Assembly: GCA_900766775.1 (NCBI GenBank)
Contig: CAAFXN010000109.1
Span: forward strand, 1-17,328
Direction of reading: 5' to 3'
DNA length: 17,328 nt
DNA from: Bacteroidales bacterium
Lineage (GTDB): Bacteria; Bacteroidota; Bacteroidia; Bacteroidales; Paludibacteraceae
Shown: in pieces, positions 1 through 6,795 of the stretch
Layout of the letters: every line of letters starts with the position of its first letter
Numbering within the stretch: the first letter of the stretch is position 1
Program-made: the position numbers and the translations under genes
The notes under the pieces: generated by a model
Told to the model about the DNA's origin: nothing
What the model saw: the letters and a program-made list of their open reading frames with translations, nothing else
Databases searched by the model: none

Positions 1-171
1 TGCATCGAATTTAGCTTAACAATTGGATTTGGTTTTTATTGGTTAGCATTCTTTGGAGCAGCTAAATGGTACTCTAAATCGTTTTCTGCTCCGCTGACTG
101 AGAAGGTAAGGCATTGTCGGGAGACAATGCCTGCTTTTTTTTGTACCCGTTATTTTGCAAAACAGAAATAG
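1..171 (+). CDS. Possible 3' end of an unidentified membrane protein gene (partial, doubtful)
   Basis: This is the only frame open from the left edge; it ends at TAG 169-171. The first 35 or so codons read as a hydrophobic aromatic stretch (around FGFYWLAFFGAAKWY) followed by a polar tail, which could be the last membrane helix of a transporter-like protein. A strong intrinsic terminator lies inside the last 20 codons, so translation of that part would cross the hairpin. That is unusual and weakens the call. No family is recognisable. The other two plus frames contain stops within the first 20 bases. The stretch is also more AT-rich than the rest of the window. Confidence 0.3.
   Translation, partial: CIEFSLTIGFGFYWLAFFGAAKWYSKSFSAPLTEKVRHCRETMPAFFCTRYFAKQK
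109..142 (+). terminator. Intrinsic terminator upstream of gapA
   Basis: A perfect 10-bp stem (AGGCATTGTC at 109-118, GACAATGCCT at 123-132) closes a GGGA loop. Eight T residues follow at 135-142. It should end transcription entering from the left and so insulate the gapA promoter. Confidence 0.88.
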
Positions 172-207
172 CATAATGTAAAAAATAGCAGAGAAAATCG
201 GTAAATG

Positions 208-239
208 TTTGCATGTTTCAGAGTTTTTTTGTAATTTTG
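208..239 (+). promoter_or_regulatory. Candidate Bacteroidota sigma-A promoter of gapA
   Basis: TTTG at 208-211 and TAATTTTG at 232-239 are separated by 20 nt. They match the -33 TTTG and -7 TAnnTTTG elements of Bacteroidota housekeeping promoters. The predicted transcription start near 245 leaves a leader of about 75 nt before the gapA ATG. The leader is A/C-rich before the start and lacks a Shine-Dalgarno sequence. Confidence 0.65.
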
Positions 240-320
240 CACTCGCTTTTGGGGTAGAACCACAAAAGCACACACGAACAAAGTAAATTTCATAAACAAT
301 TCTAATAAACAACAAACACT

Positions 321-1331
321 ATGACAAAAGTAGGAATTAACGGCTTCGGCCGTATCGGACGCTTCGTTTTCCGCGCCGCACAAACTCGTAACGACATTGA
401 AATCGTAGGTATCAACGACCTCTGCCCGGTTGATTACTTGGCTTACATGCTGAAGTACGACACCATGCACGGACAGTTCGAAGGCACCATCGAGGCTGAC
501 GTAGAGAACAGCAAGTTGATTGTAAACGGCAAGGCTATCCGCGTAACCGCATGCAAAGACCCCAACGAGTTGGCATGGAACGAGGTAGGCGCAGAGTACG
601 TAGTTGAGTCCACCGGTCTCTTCCTGACCAAGGAGAAGGCACAGGCACACATCAACGCAGGTGCAAAGTACGTAGTTATGTCCGCTCCCTCGAAGGACGA
701 CACTCCTATGTTCGTTTGCGGCGTGAACTTCGACAAGTATGAGAAGGGCACCCAGTTCGTTTCGAACGCAAGTTGCACCACCAACTGCTTGGCTCCTATC
801 GCTAAGGTGCTGAACGACAAGTTCGGTATTGTAAACGGCTTGATGACCACCGTTCACTCTACTACCGCTACCCAGAAGACCGTTGACGGTCCGTCGTTGA
901 AAGACTGGCGTGGTGGTCGCGCAGCAAGCGGCAACATCATTCCTTCCAGCACCGGTGCTGCAAAGGCAGTAGGCAAAGTTATCCCTGAGTTGAACGGCAA
1001 ACTGACCGGTATCTCGATGCGTGTTCCGACTTTGGATGTATCGGTAGTTGACCTGACCGCTAACTTGGCTAAGCCTGCTACGAAAGAGGCTATCTGCGCT
1101 GCTATGAAAGAGGCTGCAGAGGGCGAGTTGAAGGGTGTACTCGGCTACACGGAGGACGCAGTGGTATCGAGCGACTTCCTCGGCTGCACGCTGACCTCTA
1201 TCTTCGACGCTAACGCAGGTGTTTATTTGACCGACACCTTCGTAAAGGTTATCTCTTGGTACGACAATGAGATTGGCTACTCGAACAAAGTGCTCGACCT
1301 CATCGCACACATGGCAAAAGTAAACGGCTAA
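321..1331 (+). CDS. gapA: Glyceraldehyde-3-phosphate dehydrogenase (type I, NAD-dependent)
   Basis: The product is a 336-residue cytoplasmic glycolytic enzyme that oxidises glyceraldehyde 3-phosphate to 1,3-bisphosphoglycerate with NAD. The N-terminal Rossmann motif GINGFGRIGR covers residues 5-14. The acidic residue after the second strand (GINDL, D33) points to NAD rather than NADP. The catalytic cysteine is C152 in ASCTTNCLAP and the general base is H179 in TVHSTTATQK. The signature GPSLKDWRGGRAA and the closing WYDNEIGYS are intact, and the length is normal for the family. The gene is monocistronic, with its own promoter candidate upstream and a hairpin terminator 26 bp after the stop. 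It is convergent with nadC. Codon use is highly biased, as expected for an abundant protein. Confidence 0.98.
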   Translation: MTKVGINGFGRIGRFVFRAAQTRNDIEIVGINDLCPVDYLAYMLKYDTMHGQFEGTIEADVENSKLIVNGKAIRVTACKDPNELAWNEVGAEYVVESTGLFLTKEKAQAHINAGAKYVVMSAPSKDDTPMFVCGVNFDKYEKGTQFVSNASCTTNCLAPIAKVLNDKFGIVNGLMTTVHSTTATQKTVDGPSLKDWRGGRAASGNIIPSSTGAAKAVGKVIPELNGKLTGISMRVPTLDVSVVDLTANLAKPATKEAICAAMKEAAEGELKGVLGYTEDAVVSSDFLGCTLTSIFDANAGVYLTDTFVKVISWYDNEIGYSNKVLDLIAHMAKVNG

Positions 1332-1356
1332 TCCTTTACCGATTACCCATAAGAAA

Positions 1357-1391
1357 GAATCCCGACACGCGAGGTGTCGGGATTTCTTTTT
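1357..1391 (+). terminator. Intrinsic terminator of gapA
   Basis: An 11-bp perfect stem (AATCCCGACAC at 1358-1368, GTGTCGGGATT at 1374-1384) has a GCGAG loop and a T-rich tail to 1391. It lies 26 bp downstream of the gapA stop codon. Confidence 0.9.
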
Positions 1392-1397
1392 GGGTCC

Positions 1398-1441
1398 GAC
1401 CTGCGGGAGACCCGCGGGAGACCCGCGAAAGACCCGCGAAA
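1398..1441. repeat. 11-bp tandem repeat, four units
   Basis: Four consecutive 11-mers run GACCTGCGGGA, GACCCGCGGGA, GACCCGCGAAA, GACCCGCGAAA. The array lies between the two terminators in the gapA/nadC convergent gap. The core GAGACC-plus-five pattern matches the 11-mer array in the murC/moxR divergent region. Confidence 0.8.
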
Positions 1442-1473
1442 AAAAAGCGGGGTAGTTCCTGTTCACAAGGCAT

Positions 1474-1510
1474 AAAAAACGGAGCAGACAGCGGCGTCTG
1501 CTCCGTTTTT
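1474..1510. terminator. Bidirectional intrinsic terminator between gapA and nadC
   Basis: A 10-bp stem (CGGAGCAGAC at 1480-1489, GTCTGCTCCG at 1496-1505) is flanked by A6 on the left and T5 on the right, so it gives a U-tract on either strand. It should end the minus-strand transcript leaving nadC and back up the gapA terminator. Confidence 0.88.
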
Positions 1511-1534
1511 ATTATCGGAGAAAGCAGAACGAGG

Positions 1535-2404
1535 TTACTCTTTCACTGCCTTGAAGGACATGTCGAGCCCCTTCACCGAGTGGGTCAGTGCGCCCACGGA
1601 GATGAAGTCCACCCCGCAGAGGGCGTAATCGCGCAGGGTGTCGATGGTGATGCCGCCCGACGACTCTATCTCCATGTGGCGACCTGCTGTCCGCTCCCAA
1701 TCGCGGATGAGAGCTACGGCTTGTTTAGTGCGCTCGGGGGTGAAGTTATCCAGCATGATACGGTCGGGGATGTTGGTCGCCAGCGCCTCGCGTATCTCGT
1801 CCTCGTTGCGGGTCTCTATCTCGATACGCAGGTCCTTGCCTTTCTCGCGGCAGTAGTCGCGCGCACGAGTCAGCGCGTTGGTGATGCCGCCCGCAAAGTC
1901 CACATGGTTGTCCTTCAGCAGAATCATGTCGAAGAGTCCGATACGGTGGTTCATACCGCCGCCTATCTTCACTGCCTCTTTCTCCAGATAGCGCAGCCCG
2001 GGCGTGGTCTTGCGCGTGTCCAGCACATGGCAGCCCGTGTCCGCTATGAGCGACTGGTAGCGGTGCGTCGTCGTCGCTATTCCCGACATGCGCTGCATGA
2101 TGTTGAGCATGGTGCGCTCTATCTGCAGCAGAGACAGTTCCTTGCCATAGACGCGGAACGCCACATCGCCGGGCTTTACCGCCGCGCCGTCTTCAAGGAA
2201 CTGCTCCACGCGGCACTCGGGGTCGAAATAGCGGATAATCTCTTTCGCTACCTCCACACCCGCCAAGATACCTTGTTCCTTGATTATCAACTGCTGGCAG
2301 CCCATCTGGGTAGCGGGTATACAACTGAGCGAGGTGTGGTCACCATCGCGTATGTCTTCTTCAAACCAAAGCGCAATCAACCTGCGCAAGTCTTCTGTTT
2401 GCAT
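1535..2404 (-). CDS. nadC: Nicotinate-nucleotide pyrophosphorylase (quinolinate phosphoribosyltransferase, carboxylating)
   Basis: The product is a 289-residue cytoplasmic enzyme of de novo NAD synthesis. It converts quinolinate and PRPP to nicotinate mononucleotide, CO2 and pyrophosphate. Family motifs appear in order: EEDIRDGDHTS near the N-terminus, ERTMLNIMQRMSGIAT (96-111), DTRKTTPGLRYLEKEAV (129-145), GGGMNHRIGLFD (148-159), LLKDNH (162-167), IEIETRN, MLDN, ESSGGI (247-252) and SVGALTHS (269-276). The basic and acidic active-site residues of the alpha/beta barrel are all present and the length is typical. It is the last gene of the minus-strand block, 87 bp after the DedA-family gene. 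The gap is filled by octamer and nonamer repeats that end 4 nt before the ATG. nadA and nadB are not in the window. Confidence 0.96.
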   Translation of the reverse strand: MQTEDLRRLIALWFEEDIRDGDHTSLSCIPATQMGCQQLIIKEQGILAGVEVAKEIIRYFDPECRVEQFLEDGAAVKPGDVAFRVYGKELSLLQIERTMLNIMQRMSGIATTTHRYQSLIADTGCHVLDTRKTTPGLRYLEKEAVKIGGGMNHRIGLFDMILLKDNHVDFAGGITNALTRARDYCREKGKDLRIEIETRNEDEIREALATNIPDRIMLDNFTPERTKQAVALIRDWERTAGRHMEIESSGGITIDTLRDYALCGVDFISVGALTHSVKGLDMSFKAVKE

Positions 2405-2443
2405 AGATTATTTGACTATTTGACTATTTACTATTTGACTATT
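2405..2443 (-). repeat. GTCAAATA octamer array in the nadC leader
   Basis: Read on the minus strand, about four and a half copies of GTCAAATA, one with a 1-nt deletion, end 4 nt before the nadC ATG (GTCAAATAATCTATG). The same octamer in the same orientation and spacing precedes batB at 12780-12819. Confidence 0.88.
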
Positions 2444-2444
2444 A

Positions 2445-2489
2445 TCGGAGTGCTCGGAGTTCTCGGAGTATTCTGAGTATTCGGAGCCC
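2445..2489. repeat. Nonamer tandem repeat TCGGAGTNN, five units
   Basis: Five in-register 9-mers are present: TCGGAGTGC, TCGGAGTTC, TCGGAGTAT, TCTGAGTAT, TCGGAGCCC. They abut the DedA-family stop codon on one side and the octamer array on the other, so the dedA-nadC gap is almost wholly repeat. Confidence 0.82.
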
Positions 2490-2491
2490 AC

Positions 2492-3142
2492 CTATTTTTT
2501 AACTCTCTTATAGACCATCTTGCCAATGTAGTAGAGAACCACCACGCCCACAAGGGCTAAGATGATGATACTCAGTTCGTGGCTGTATTGATTGATGAGG
2601 TCCGCCTGCCCGTGGGCGATATAGCCGAGCAGCGCCAGCACCGTGTTCCAGAGGAACGCCCCGAGGAAAGTGTAGAGCATGAACTGCCCGAAGTGCATCT
2701 TCGCTAAGCCCGCAGGGATGCTGATGAGTTGGCGGATACCCGGGATAAGACGACCGATGAACGTGCTCACCTTGCCGTGGTCGTTGAAGTAGTTCTCCGC
2801 TTTCTGCACCTTCTCGCTGCTGAGTAACAGCAGGTGCCCCACGCGGCTGTCGGCGAACTTATAGATAATCGGACGCCCGAGCCACATCGAGAGCAGGTAG
2901 TTGATGACTGCCCCGAGCATTGCGCCTAAGGTGCCGAAGAGCACTATCAGCGCCACATCCACGGGGTAGTTGCCCGTAGCGCAGAGCGCGCTGGTCGGCT
3001 CCGACGCCACATAGACGGCGGGCGGTATCACCACCTCGCTGGGGAACGGGATGAACGACGACTCGATGGTCATCAGTGCCGTGATAGAGGCGTAGTTCAT
3101 GTGCGCCGCATACCACGATGTTACTGTTTCTACAAAAGACAT
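2492..3142 (-). CDS. DedA-family (VTT/SNARE-associated domain) inner-membrane protein
   Basis: The product is a 216-residue polytopic membrane protein of the DedA family, whose better-known members act as lipid (undecaprenyl-phosphate or phospholipid) flippases or affect membrane homeostasis. Visible family marks are ESSFIPFPSEVVIPPAVY (27-44), the hydrophobic GTLGAMLGAVINYLLSMWLGRP segment (70-91), FIGRLIPGIRQLISIPAGLAKM (128-149) with the conserved arginine and proline, and GAFLWNTVLALLGY (161-174). A C-terminal membrane helix (191-207) ends in a basic tail. I chose the ATG at 3142 because an upstream in-frame ATG (3169) would add nine residues encoded by the gap repeat. The gene lies 105 bp after ftsZ without an obvious terminator, so it is probably cotranscribed with it. 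Its substrate cannot be inferred. Confidence 0.9.
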   Translation of the reverse strand: MSFVETVTSWYAAHMNYASITALMTIESSFIPFPSEVVIPPAVYVASEPTSALCATGNYPVDVALIVLFGTLGAMLGAVINYLLSMWLGRPIIYKFADSRVGHLLLLSSEKVQKAENYFNDHGKVSTFIGRLIPGIRQLISIPAGLAKMHFGQFMLYTFLGAFLWNTVLALLGYIAHGQADLINQYSHELSIIILALVGVVVLYYIGKMVYKRVKK

Positions 3143-3247
3143 AACATGTTGGGCATTGCATGTTGGCATTTCATGTTAGTTATTTCATGTTCAACACGGA
3201 GTGATTAACAGAAAGTGATTAACAGGAACTGACCAACACAAAGTGAG
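3143..3247. repeat. Repeat-filled gap between ftsZ and the DedA-family gene
   Basis: The gap contains GTGATTAACA twice (3201-3210 and 3215-3224), one TGACCAACAC (3230-3239), and several copies of a CATGTT/AACATG word at 3145-3190. The same two 10-mers recur in the ftsA-ftsZ gap (4608-4617 and 4595-4604). No G+C-rich hairpin terminator is visible, which favours readthrough from ftsZ. Confidence 0.7.
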
Positions 3248-4504
3248 TTATCTTCTCAGCCACCCCCCCCAGCGGCGTTGGTTATTCTCCTCTGCGGGTT
3301 TGGCGGGGGCGGGCTCGTCATCTTCAATGTGTATCACCACCTCATCTGCCGTAGGTGTATTGCCCCATTGCGGAGTAACTTTCTCACCTGAGACCGGGGT
3401 TGAGTCGGCGGCTTGCAGGGTGTCCTTCAGGTCGATGGTTACCGCTTGCTCGTCCTCCTTGGGTTTGTCGAGTGTCTCGTAGTTCTGGCGGATGGCATCT
3501 TGTATCGACTGCTCCTCATCGTCCGTGTCTATCGTTGGCAGCCCATCCACTTCATAGCCCGTAGCGATGATGGTTACGCGCACTTCCTCGCCTAATGACT
3601 CATCCAGCGCGGCACCCCACTGCACCTCCACCTCATCGCCTATCTCGTCCACGAAGGCGTTTATCTGGTCTATCTCCTGCATCTGGATGGCATGCTCCGT
3701 GGAGCAGTAGAGTTGGAGCAGCAGTCGCTTGGCGCCGTGCACGTCGTTGGTGTTCACCAGCGGCGAGTTGAGCGCATCGTTGATGGCGTCGGTGATACGT
3801 GTCTCGCCGCTGGCGCGACCTACGTTCATAATCGCCACGCCGCCGTCCTTGAGCGTGTTATACACATCCGCAAAGTCGGTATTGACGATACCCGGCAGGG
3901 TGATAATTTCCGCAATGGCGCGCGCCGCATTGGCGACCACGTCGTTGGATTTCTCGAAGGCGTTGAGGAAAGAGAAGTCGGGGTAGATGTCCTTCAACTT
4001 CTCGTTGTTGATAATCAGCAGCGCGTCCACATGCTTTGCCAGTTTGGCTACGCCGACCATCGCCTTGTGTATCTTCTGCCCTTTCTCGAACTTGAAGGGA
4101 ATGGTTACGATACCCACGGTGAGGATTCCCATCTCCTGCGCCACTTCCGCCACGATGGGCGAAGCACCCGTACCCGTGCCGCCACCCATACCGGCTGCCA
4201 CAAAGAGCATCTTCGTGCCGTCGTTGAGCGCCGTCTTGATGTCCTCGCGCGACTGTTCGGCGTACTGGCAGGCTACCTCAGGCTTGCCGCCTGCACCCAA
4301 TCCGGGACCCAACTGCAGTTTGGCAGGGACGGACAACTTGCCCATCGCCTGCTTGTCAGTATTGCATACAAGGAAAGTAACGTCTTTGATTCCCTGCTGG
4401 TAGAGGTAGTTGACCGCGTTACCGCCGCCACCACCTACGCCTACCACCTTGATAAGGCTATCTTCCACTATCTCCAACGGGAGAGTTATCAGTTCTTCGT
4501 TCAT
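3248..4504 (-). CDS. ftsZ: Cell division protein FtsZ
   Basis: The product is a 418-residue tubulin-like GTPase that polymerises into the cytokinetic Z-ring. The nucleotide-binding domain has VGVGGGGGNAVN (21-32), the tubulin signature GGGTGTG (107-113) and the helix NDVVANAARAIAE. The catalytic T7 loop is intact as NTDFADV (208-214, D210 and D213). The C-terminal domain follows to about 316, then a short acidic linker (about 325-405) that is proline-rich near its end. The extreme C-terminus is RRWGGWLRR. It lacks the classic D-x-P-x-F/Y-L-R peptide that binds FtsA and ZipA in other bacteria, although the tryptophan and terminal LRR could be its counterpart. The start ATG is 125 bp downstream of ftsA, after a repeat-filled gap, with no Shine-Dalgarno sequence. 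The usual dcw order murC-ftsQ-ftsA-ftsZ is kept. Confidence 0.97.
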   Translation of the reverse strand: MNEELITLPLEIVEDSLIKVVGVGGGGGNAVNYLYQQGIKDVTFLVCNTDKQAMGKLSVPAKLQLGPGLGAGGKPEVACQYAEQSREDIKTALNDGTKMLFVAAGMGGGTGTGASPIVAEVAQEMGILTVGIVTIPFKFEKGQKIHKAMVGVAKLAKHVDALLIINNEKLKDIYPDFSFLNAFEKSNDVVANAARAIAEIITLPGIVNTDFADVYNTLKDGGVAIMNVGRASGETRITDAINDALNSPLVNTNDVHGAKRLLLQLYCSTEHAIQMQEIDQINAFVDEIGDEVEVQWGAALDESLGEEVRVTIIATGYEVDGLPTIDTDDEEQSIQDAIRQNYETLDKPKEDEQAVTIDLKDTLQAADSTPVSGEKVTPQWGNTPTADEVVIHIEDDEPAPAKPAEENNQRRWGGWLRR

Positions 4505-4629
4505 AGTTCTTATGTTGGTAAGTTCCTGTTCGTTGTTTCACGTTGGTCAGTTCCTATTTGTCGTTTCACGTTCCACGCAGTGCCTAACATAAAATGACCA
4601 ACACGCAGTGATTAACATGAAATGTTTTT
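4505..4629. repeat. Repeat-filled gap between ftsA and ftsZ, with a 28-bp tandem duplication
   Basis: Two adjacent 28-nt units (4514-4541 and 4542-4569) match at 24 of 28 positions. Beyond them are TGACCAACAC (4595-4604) and GTGATTAACA (4608-4617), shared with the ftsZ-dedA gap. TTGGTCAG in the second unit is the reverse complement of CTGACCAA at 3229-3236, so the same word occurs in both orientations and could form hairpins in the ftsZ leader. Confidence 0.75.
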
Positions 4630-5913
4630 TTATTCCTGCTCCGAGAAGAGGTCTATCAGTTTCTTTTTCGTTTCTCCTATCAGGCTCTCTGCCCCTTTGA
4701 TGACGCGGTCTTGATGCCGGTCGCGATAGTCTTGCCCGAGCAGTATCGTCCCCACGAGCGGCGCGTAGGTCGGCTCGAGGTACTGCTCCGAGGTGTCGGC
4801 GGTCAGAAGCAGGTCATGCCCTCCGTAGCGGACGGTGATGGCGGTGCGCCGCTGTATGTAGTCGTCCACACCGCGCAGCATGCTGCCGCCGCCTGTGATA
4901 TAAAGGGTGCGGATACGCCCGGCGTAGGTGTTCAACTTCGCCAACAGCGGACTGAGTATCTCGTCTAACTTCTGCGCAATGGTCTCCGCCAGTTGCTCGC
5001 TCGTCAGCGAGAAATAGCCGCCCAACTCGGGCGCGGCGGGGATACGCATGGTAACGTTCTTCTCCACCTGCTCGGGCGACGCATAGCCGTATCGGGTCTT
5101 CAGCAGTTCGGCGGTCTTCGCGCTCACGCCCTGCTGCTGTAAGTAGCGGGTGATATGCGCCCCGCCTTGGGCAGCCACATCGTTGAGGATATACTCGCCT
5201 GCCTTATAGACCGTCAGCGTCGTGGTCTCATGCCCCATATCCAACACCGCGCAACCCTCGTCTAATATCTGACTGCCGTCTTCGGCGGCAAACAGCGAGA
5301 GCAACACATCGGGGCGCGGAAACACGCTCTCTACCACTTTCTTCGCTTGCAGAAAACTCTTGCGGAGGTTCGCGTCTATCGCCTTGTTGCCGTAGAACGC
5401 ATTGTAATGCCCTTCGAGCACGGTAGCACTCTGTCGCTCAGGCATTTCCTCCTGCCGCACACCATCCAGCACGTAGAAACTCGGCACGATACCCAGCACC
5501 GCCAACTGTGGGTACTTGTTCTCTATCTTCTGCTTGCATTCTTCTTCCAGCGCCTCCAACATGGCAGCGGGTATCTCGCGCCGACGCACTTGGTCGCGCT
5601 TCGCCATCACCTCCACCACGCCCATCGACTGCCCGCCTACCGAGCAGAAAGCGCTCGGAATCTCCTCCACGCCGATACGGTTCGCCAGCAGGGTCAGCAC
5701 CTTGCTGATGGCAAAACCCGTGTCGAGCGACTGGCGCACCACACCTGCCTCCACCGCCCGCGGCTTCTCGTTGCACTCCTCTACCCCCAATATCCGAAAC
5801 AGACCGTCTCCCACACGCTGCGCCGCCATAGCACGCACGCCATTGCTACCCAAATCCACCGCCACCAAAGGCAGTTCGGTTGCTTTCTGATATCTATTTC
5901 CTCGCTTTGCCAT
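4630..5913 (-). CDS. ftsA: Cell division protein FtsA
   Basis: The product is a 427-residue actin-like ATPase that tethers FtsZ filaments to the membrane and recruits later divisome proteins. The phosphate-1 loop VAVDLGSNGVR (17-27), the phosphate-2 motif VLDMGHETTT (223-232) and the adenosine motif YITGGGSMLRG (338-348) are clear. An SHS2-type 1C region lies between the first two. The protein ends in a short lysine-rich amphipathic helix (ETKKKLIDLFSEQE, about 414-427), the expected membrane-targeting sequence. Length is normal. The 63-bp gap to ftsQ consists entirely of heptamer repeats that run up to the ATG (AAGACTATG). The gene lies in the murC-ftsQ-ftsA-ftsZ operon. Confidence 0.96.
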   Translation of the reverse strand: MAKRGNRYQKATELPLVAVDLGSNGVRAMAAQRVGDGLFRILGVEECNEKPRAVEAGVVRQSLDTGFAISKVLTLLANRIGVEEIPSAFCSVGGQSMGVVEVMAKRDQVRRREIPAAMLEALEEECKQKIENKYPQLAVLGIVPSFYVLDGVRQEEMPERQSATVLEGHYNAFYGNKAIDANLRKSFLQAKKVVESVFPRPDVLLSLFAAEDGSQILDEGCAVLDMGHETTTLTVYKAGEYILNDVAAQGGAHITRYLQQQGVSAKTAELLKTRYGYASPEQVEKNVTMRIPAAPELGGYFSLTSEQLAETIAQKLDEILSPLLAKLNTYAGRIRTLYITGGGSMLRGVDDYIQRRTAITVRYGGHDLLLTADTSEQYLEPTYAPLVGTILLGQDYRDRHQDRVIKGAESLIGETKKKLIDLFSEQE

Positions 5914-5976
5914 AGTCTTTGTTCTTGGCTCTTTGTTCCTGGTTCCTGGCTCTTGGTTCCTGGCTCCTGGTTCTTC
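5914..5976 (-). repeat. ARGARCM heptamer array filling the ftsQ-ftsA gap
   Basis: Read on the minus strand, the whole 63-bp gap is one G, eight 7-mers of the form ARGARCM (AAGAACC, AGGAGCC, AGGAACC, AAGAGCC, AGGAACC, AGGAACA, AAGAGCC, AAGAACA), then AAGACT and the ftsA ATG. The same heptamers occur inside the batD coding sequence at 14991-15060. Confidence 0.88.
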
Positions 5977-6708
5977 TTACCTTCCCGCCACCACCTGCCC
6001 CTGATAGCGGAGGTCGAGGGTGCGGTAACGGGGTTTCTCTATGCTTGCCGTGCGGCGGTAGAAGACGGCGGCTTTCTGCAGTTTGCCCTCATAGTCGTCT
6101 ATCTCGCCCAGCACCAAGTCCTCTTGCTTCCCTTTCTGCTTGATACGTATATGCTTGGGTGTCCGCACATCTATCGCCTGTACGCGCGCGCTCCAATAAT
6201 CATCTTCCTGCACCCACTTCGCGAAATCCGCAAGCACAGTTGACGCCGTCTCAAAGCCCACTTTCCCCGTGGCTACGGGCACCGTGTCGTGTATGCTCGC
6301 CCGCAACGGCATCTTGCGGCGGTCGGTGTCGATATAGTACGCCTCATCGGCGGTAACCACCTTCAGCAGCGGCACCCGCTGCGTAACACGGATTCGCGCC
6401 GTGCCGTCCTCGGCGGTGTAGCACTCTGCCGTGCGCACCATCGGGTGCTCGCGGATGATGTTCTCCATATGCTGCAGGTTAATTCGGTACAGATACTCGC
6501 CCACGGGGTAGGCATTATGTTGCTTGAGAAGCGTGAACAACTCCTGCTCGCTCACATACGAACGCTCGTCCTCATCGGCTATCTTGCACACCAACTCCTT
6601 GCACCGCTCCTCTCGGTCTTTCCCCCTGCTCGTCCCCACTGCCACCGCCAGCAGGGCTACCAACCCCACCACCACAAGCGACTTCAATATGACAGTTTTC
6701 AAATTCAT
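5977..6708 (-). CDS. ftsQ: Cell division protein FtsQ (DivIB)
   Basis: The product is a 243-residue bitopic inner-membrane protein of the divisome. It has a short cytoplasmic N-terminus, one membrane helix (about residues 6-26) and a periplasmic part. The periplasmic part holds a POTRA-like region (about 50-112: SYVSEQELFTLLKQ, then LYRINLQHMENIIREHPMVRTAECY, then RIRVTQRVPLLKV). A beta domain follows, ending in the family's closing LDLRYQGQVV (231-240). Sequence similarity across the FtsQ family is low, so position between murC and ftsA is strong support. The gene starts 68 bp after murC. Just upstream of the ATG is a hairpin word shared with batE. No Shine-Dalgarno sequence is visible on the coding strand. 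Confidence 0.93.
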   Translation of the reverse strand: MNLKTVILKSLVVVGLVALLAVAVGTSRGKDREERCKELVCKIADEDERSYVSEQELFTLLKQHNAYPVGEYLYRINLQHMENIIREHPMVRTAECYTAEDGTARIRVTQRVPLLKVVTADEAYYIDTDRRKMPLRASIHDTVPVATGKVGFETASTVLADFAKWVQEDDYWSARVQAIDVRTPKHIRIKQKGKQEDLVLGEIDDYEGKLQKAAVFYRRTASIEKPRYRTLDLRYQGQVVAGR

Positions 6709-6712
6709 TCAA

Positions 6713-6736
6713 GGAGGTGCGGTCTCCAGGCCGCAC
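6713..6736 (-). repeat. Hairpin repeat (copy 1) in the ftsQ leader
   Basis: This 24-bp word is the exact reverse complement of 16522-16545. On the coding strand of each downstream gene both copies read GTGCGG, CCTGGAGA, CCGCAC, CTCC, so orientation relative to the next start is the same. The stem is GTGCGG/CCGCAC with an 8-nt loop. It ends 4 nt before the ftsQ ATG. Confidence 0.88.
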
Positions 6737-6744
6737 ATATTATT

Positions 6745-6795
6745 CCAAAGGTAATCAGTCTTTCATCCTTCATCTTTCAGCGCAGCGGTCCTTCA
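6745..6795 (-). repeat. Module-type repeat at the murC 3' end
   Basis: Read on the minus strand, the sequence around the murC stop (GACCGCTGCGCTGAAAGAT, then GAAGGATGAAAGACTGAT) resembles the GACCG-stem-CTGAAAGAC modules found after moxR and batA, including the closing AAAGACTGAT. The murC stop codon TGA lies inside this word. Confidence 0.6.

Noticed and set aside
150..1466. 438-codon open frame on the minus strand
   Set aside because: It lies antisense to gapA, crosses the gapA terminator, has no family features, and arises from the strong codon bias of gapA.
1580..2476. 298-codon plus-strand frame
   Set aside because: It is antisense to nadC, whose motifs are unmistakable, and it runs into the repeat arrays.
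3143..3169. Upstream ATG start for the DedA-family gene
   Set aside because: The nine added residues are encoded by the CATGTT-type gap repeat.
3143..3247. Terminator between ftsZ and the DedA-family gene
   Set aside because: No GC-rich stem followed by a T-run is present on the minus strand.
3692..4597. 301-codon plus-strand frame opposite ftsZ
   Set aside because: It is a shadow of ftsZ with no recognisable domain.
5347..6243. 298-codon plus-strand frame opposite ftsA and ftsQ
   Set aside because: It spans two real genes and the heptamer gap, and its protein is low-complexity where the repeat is read.
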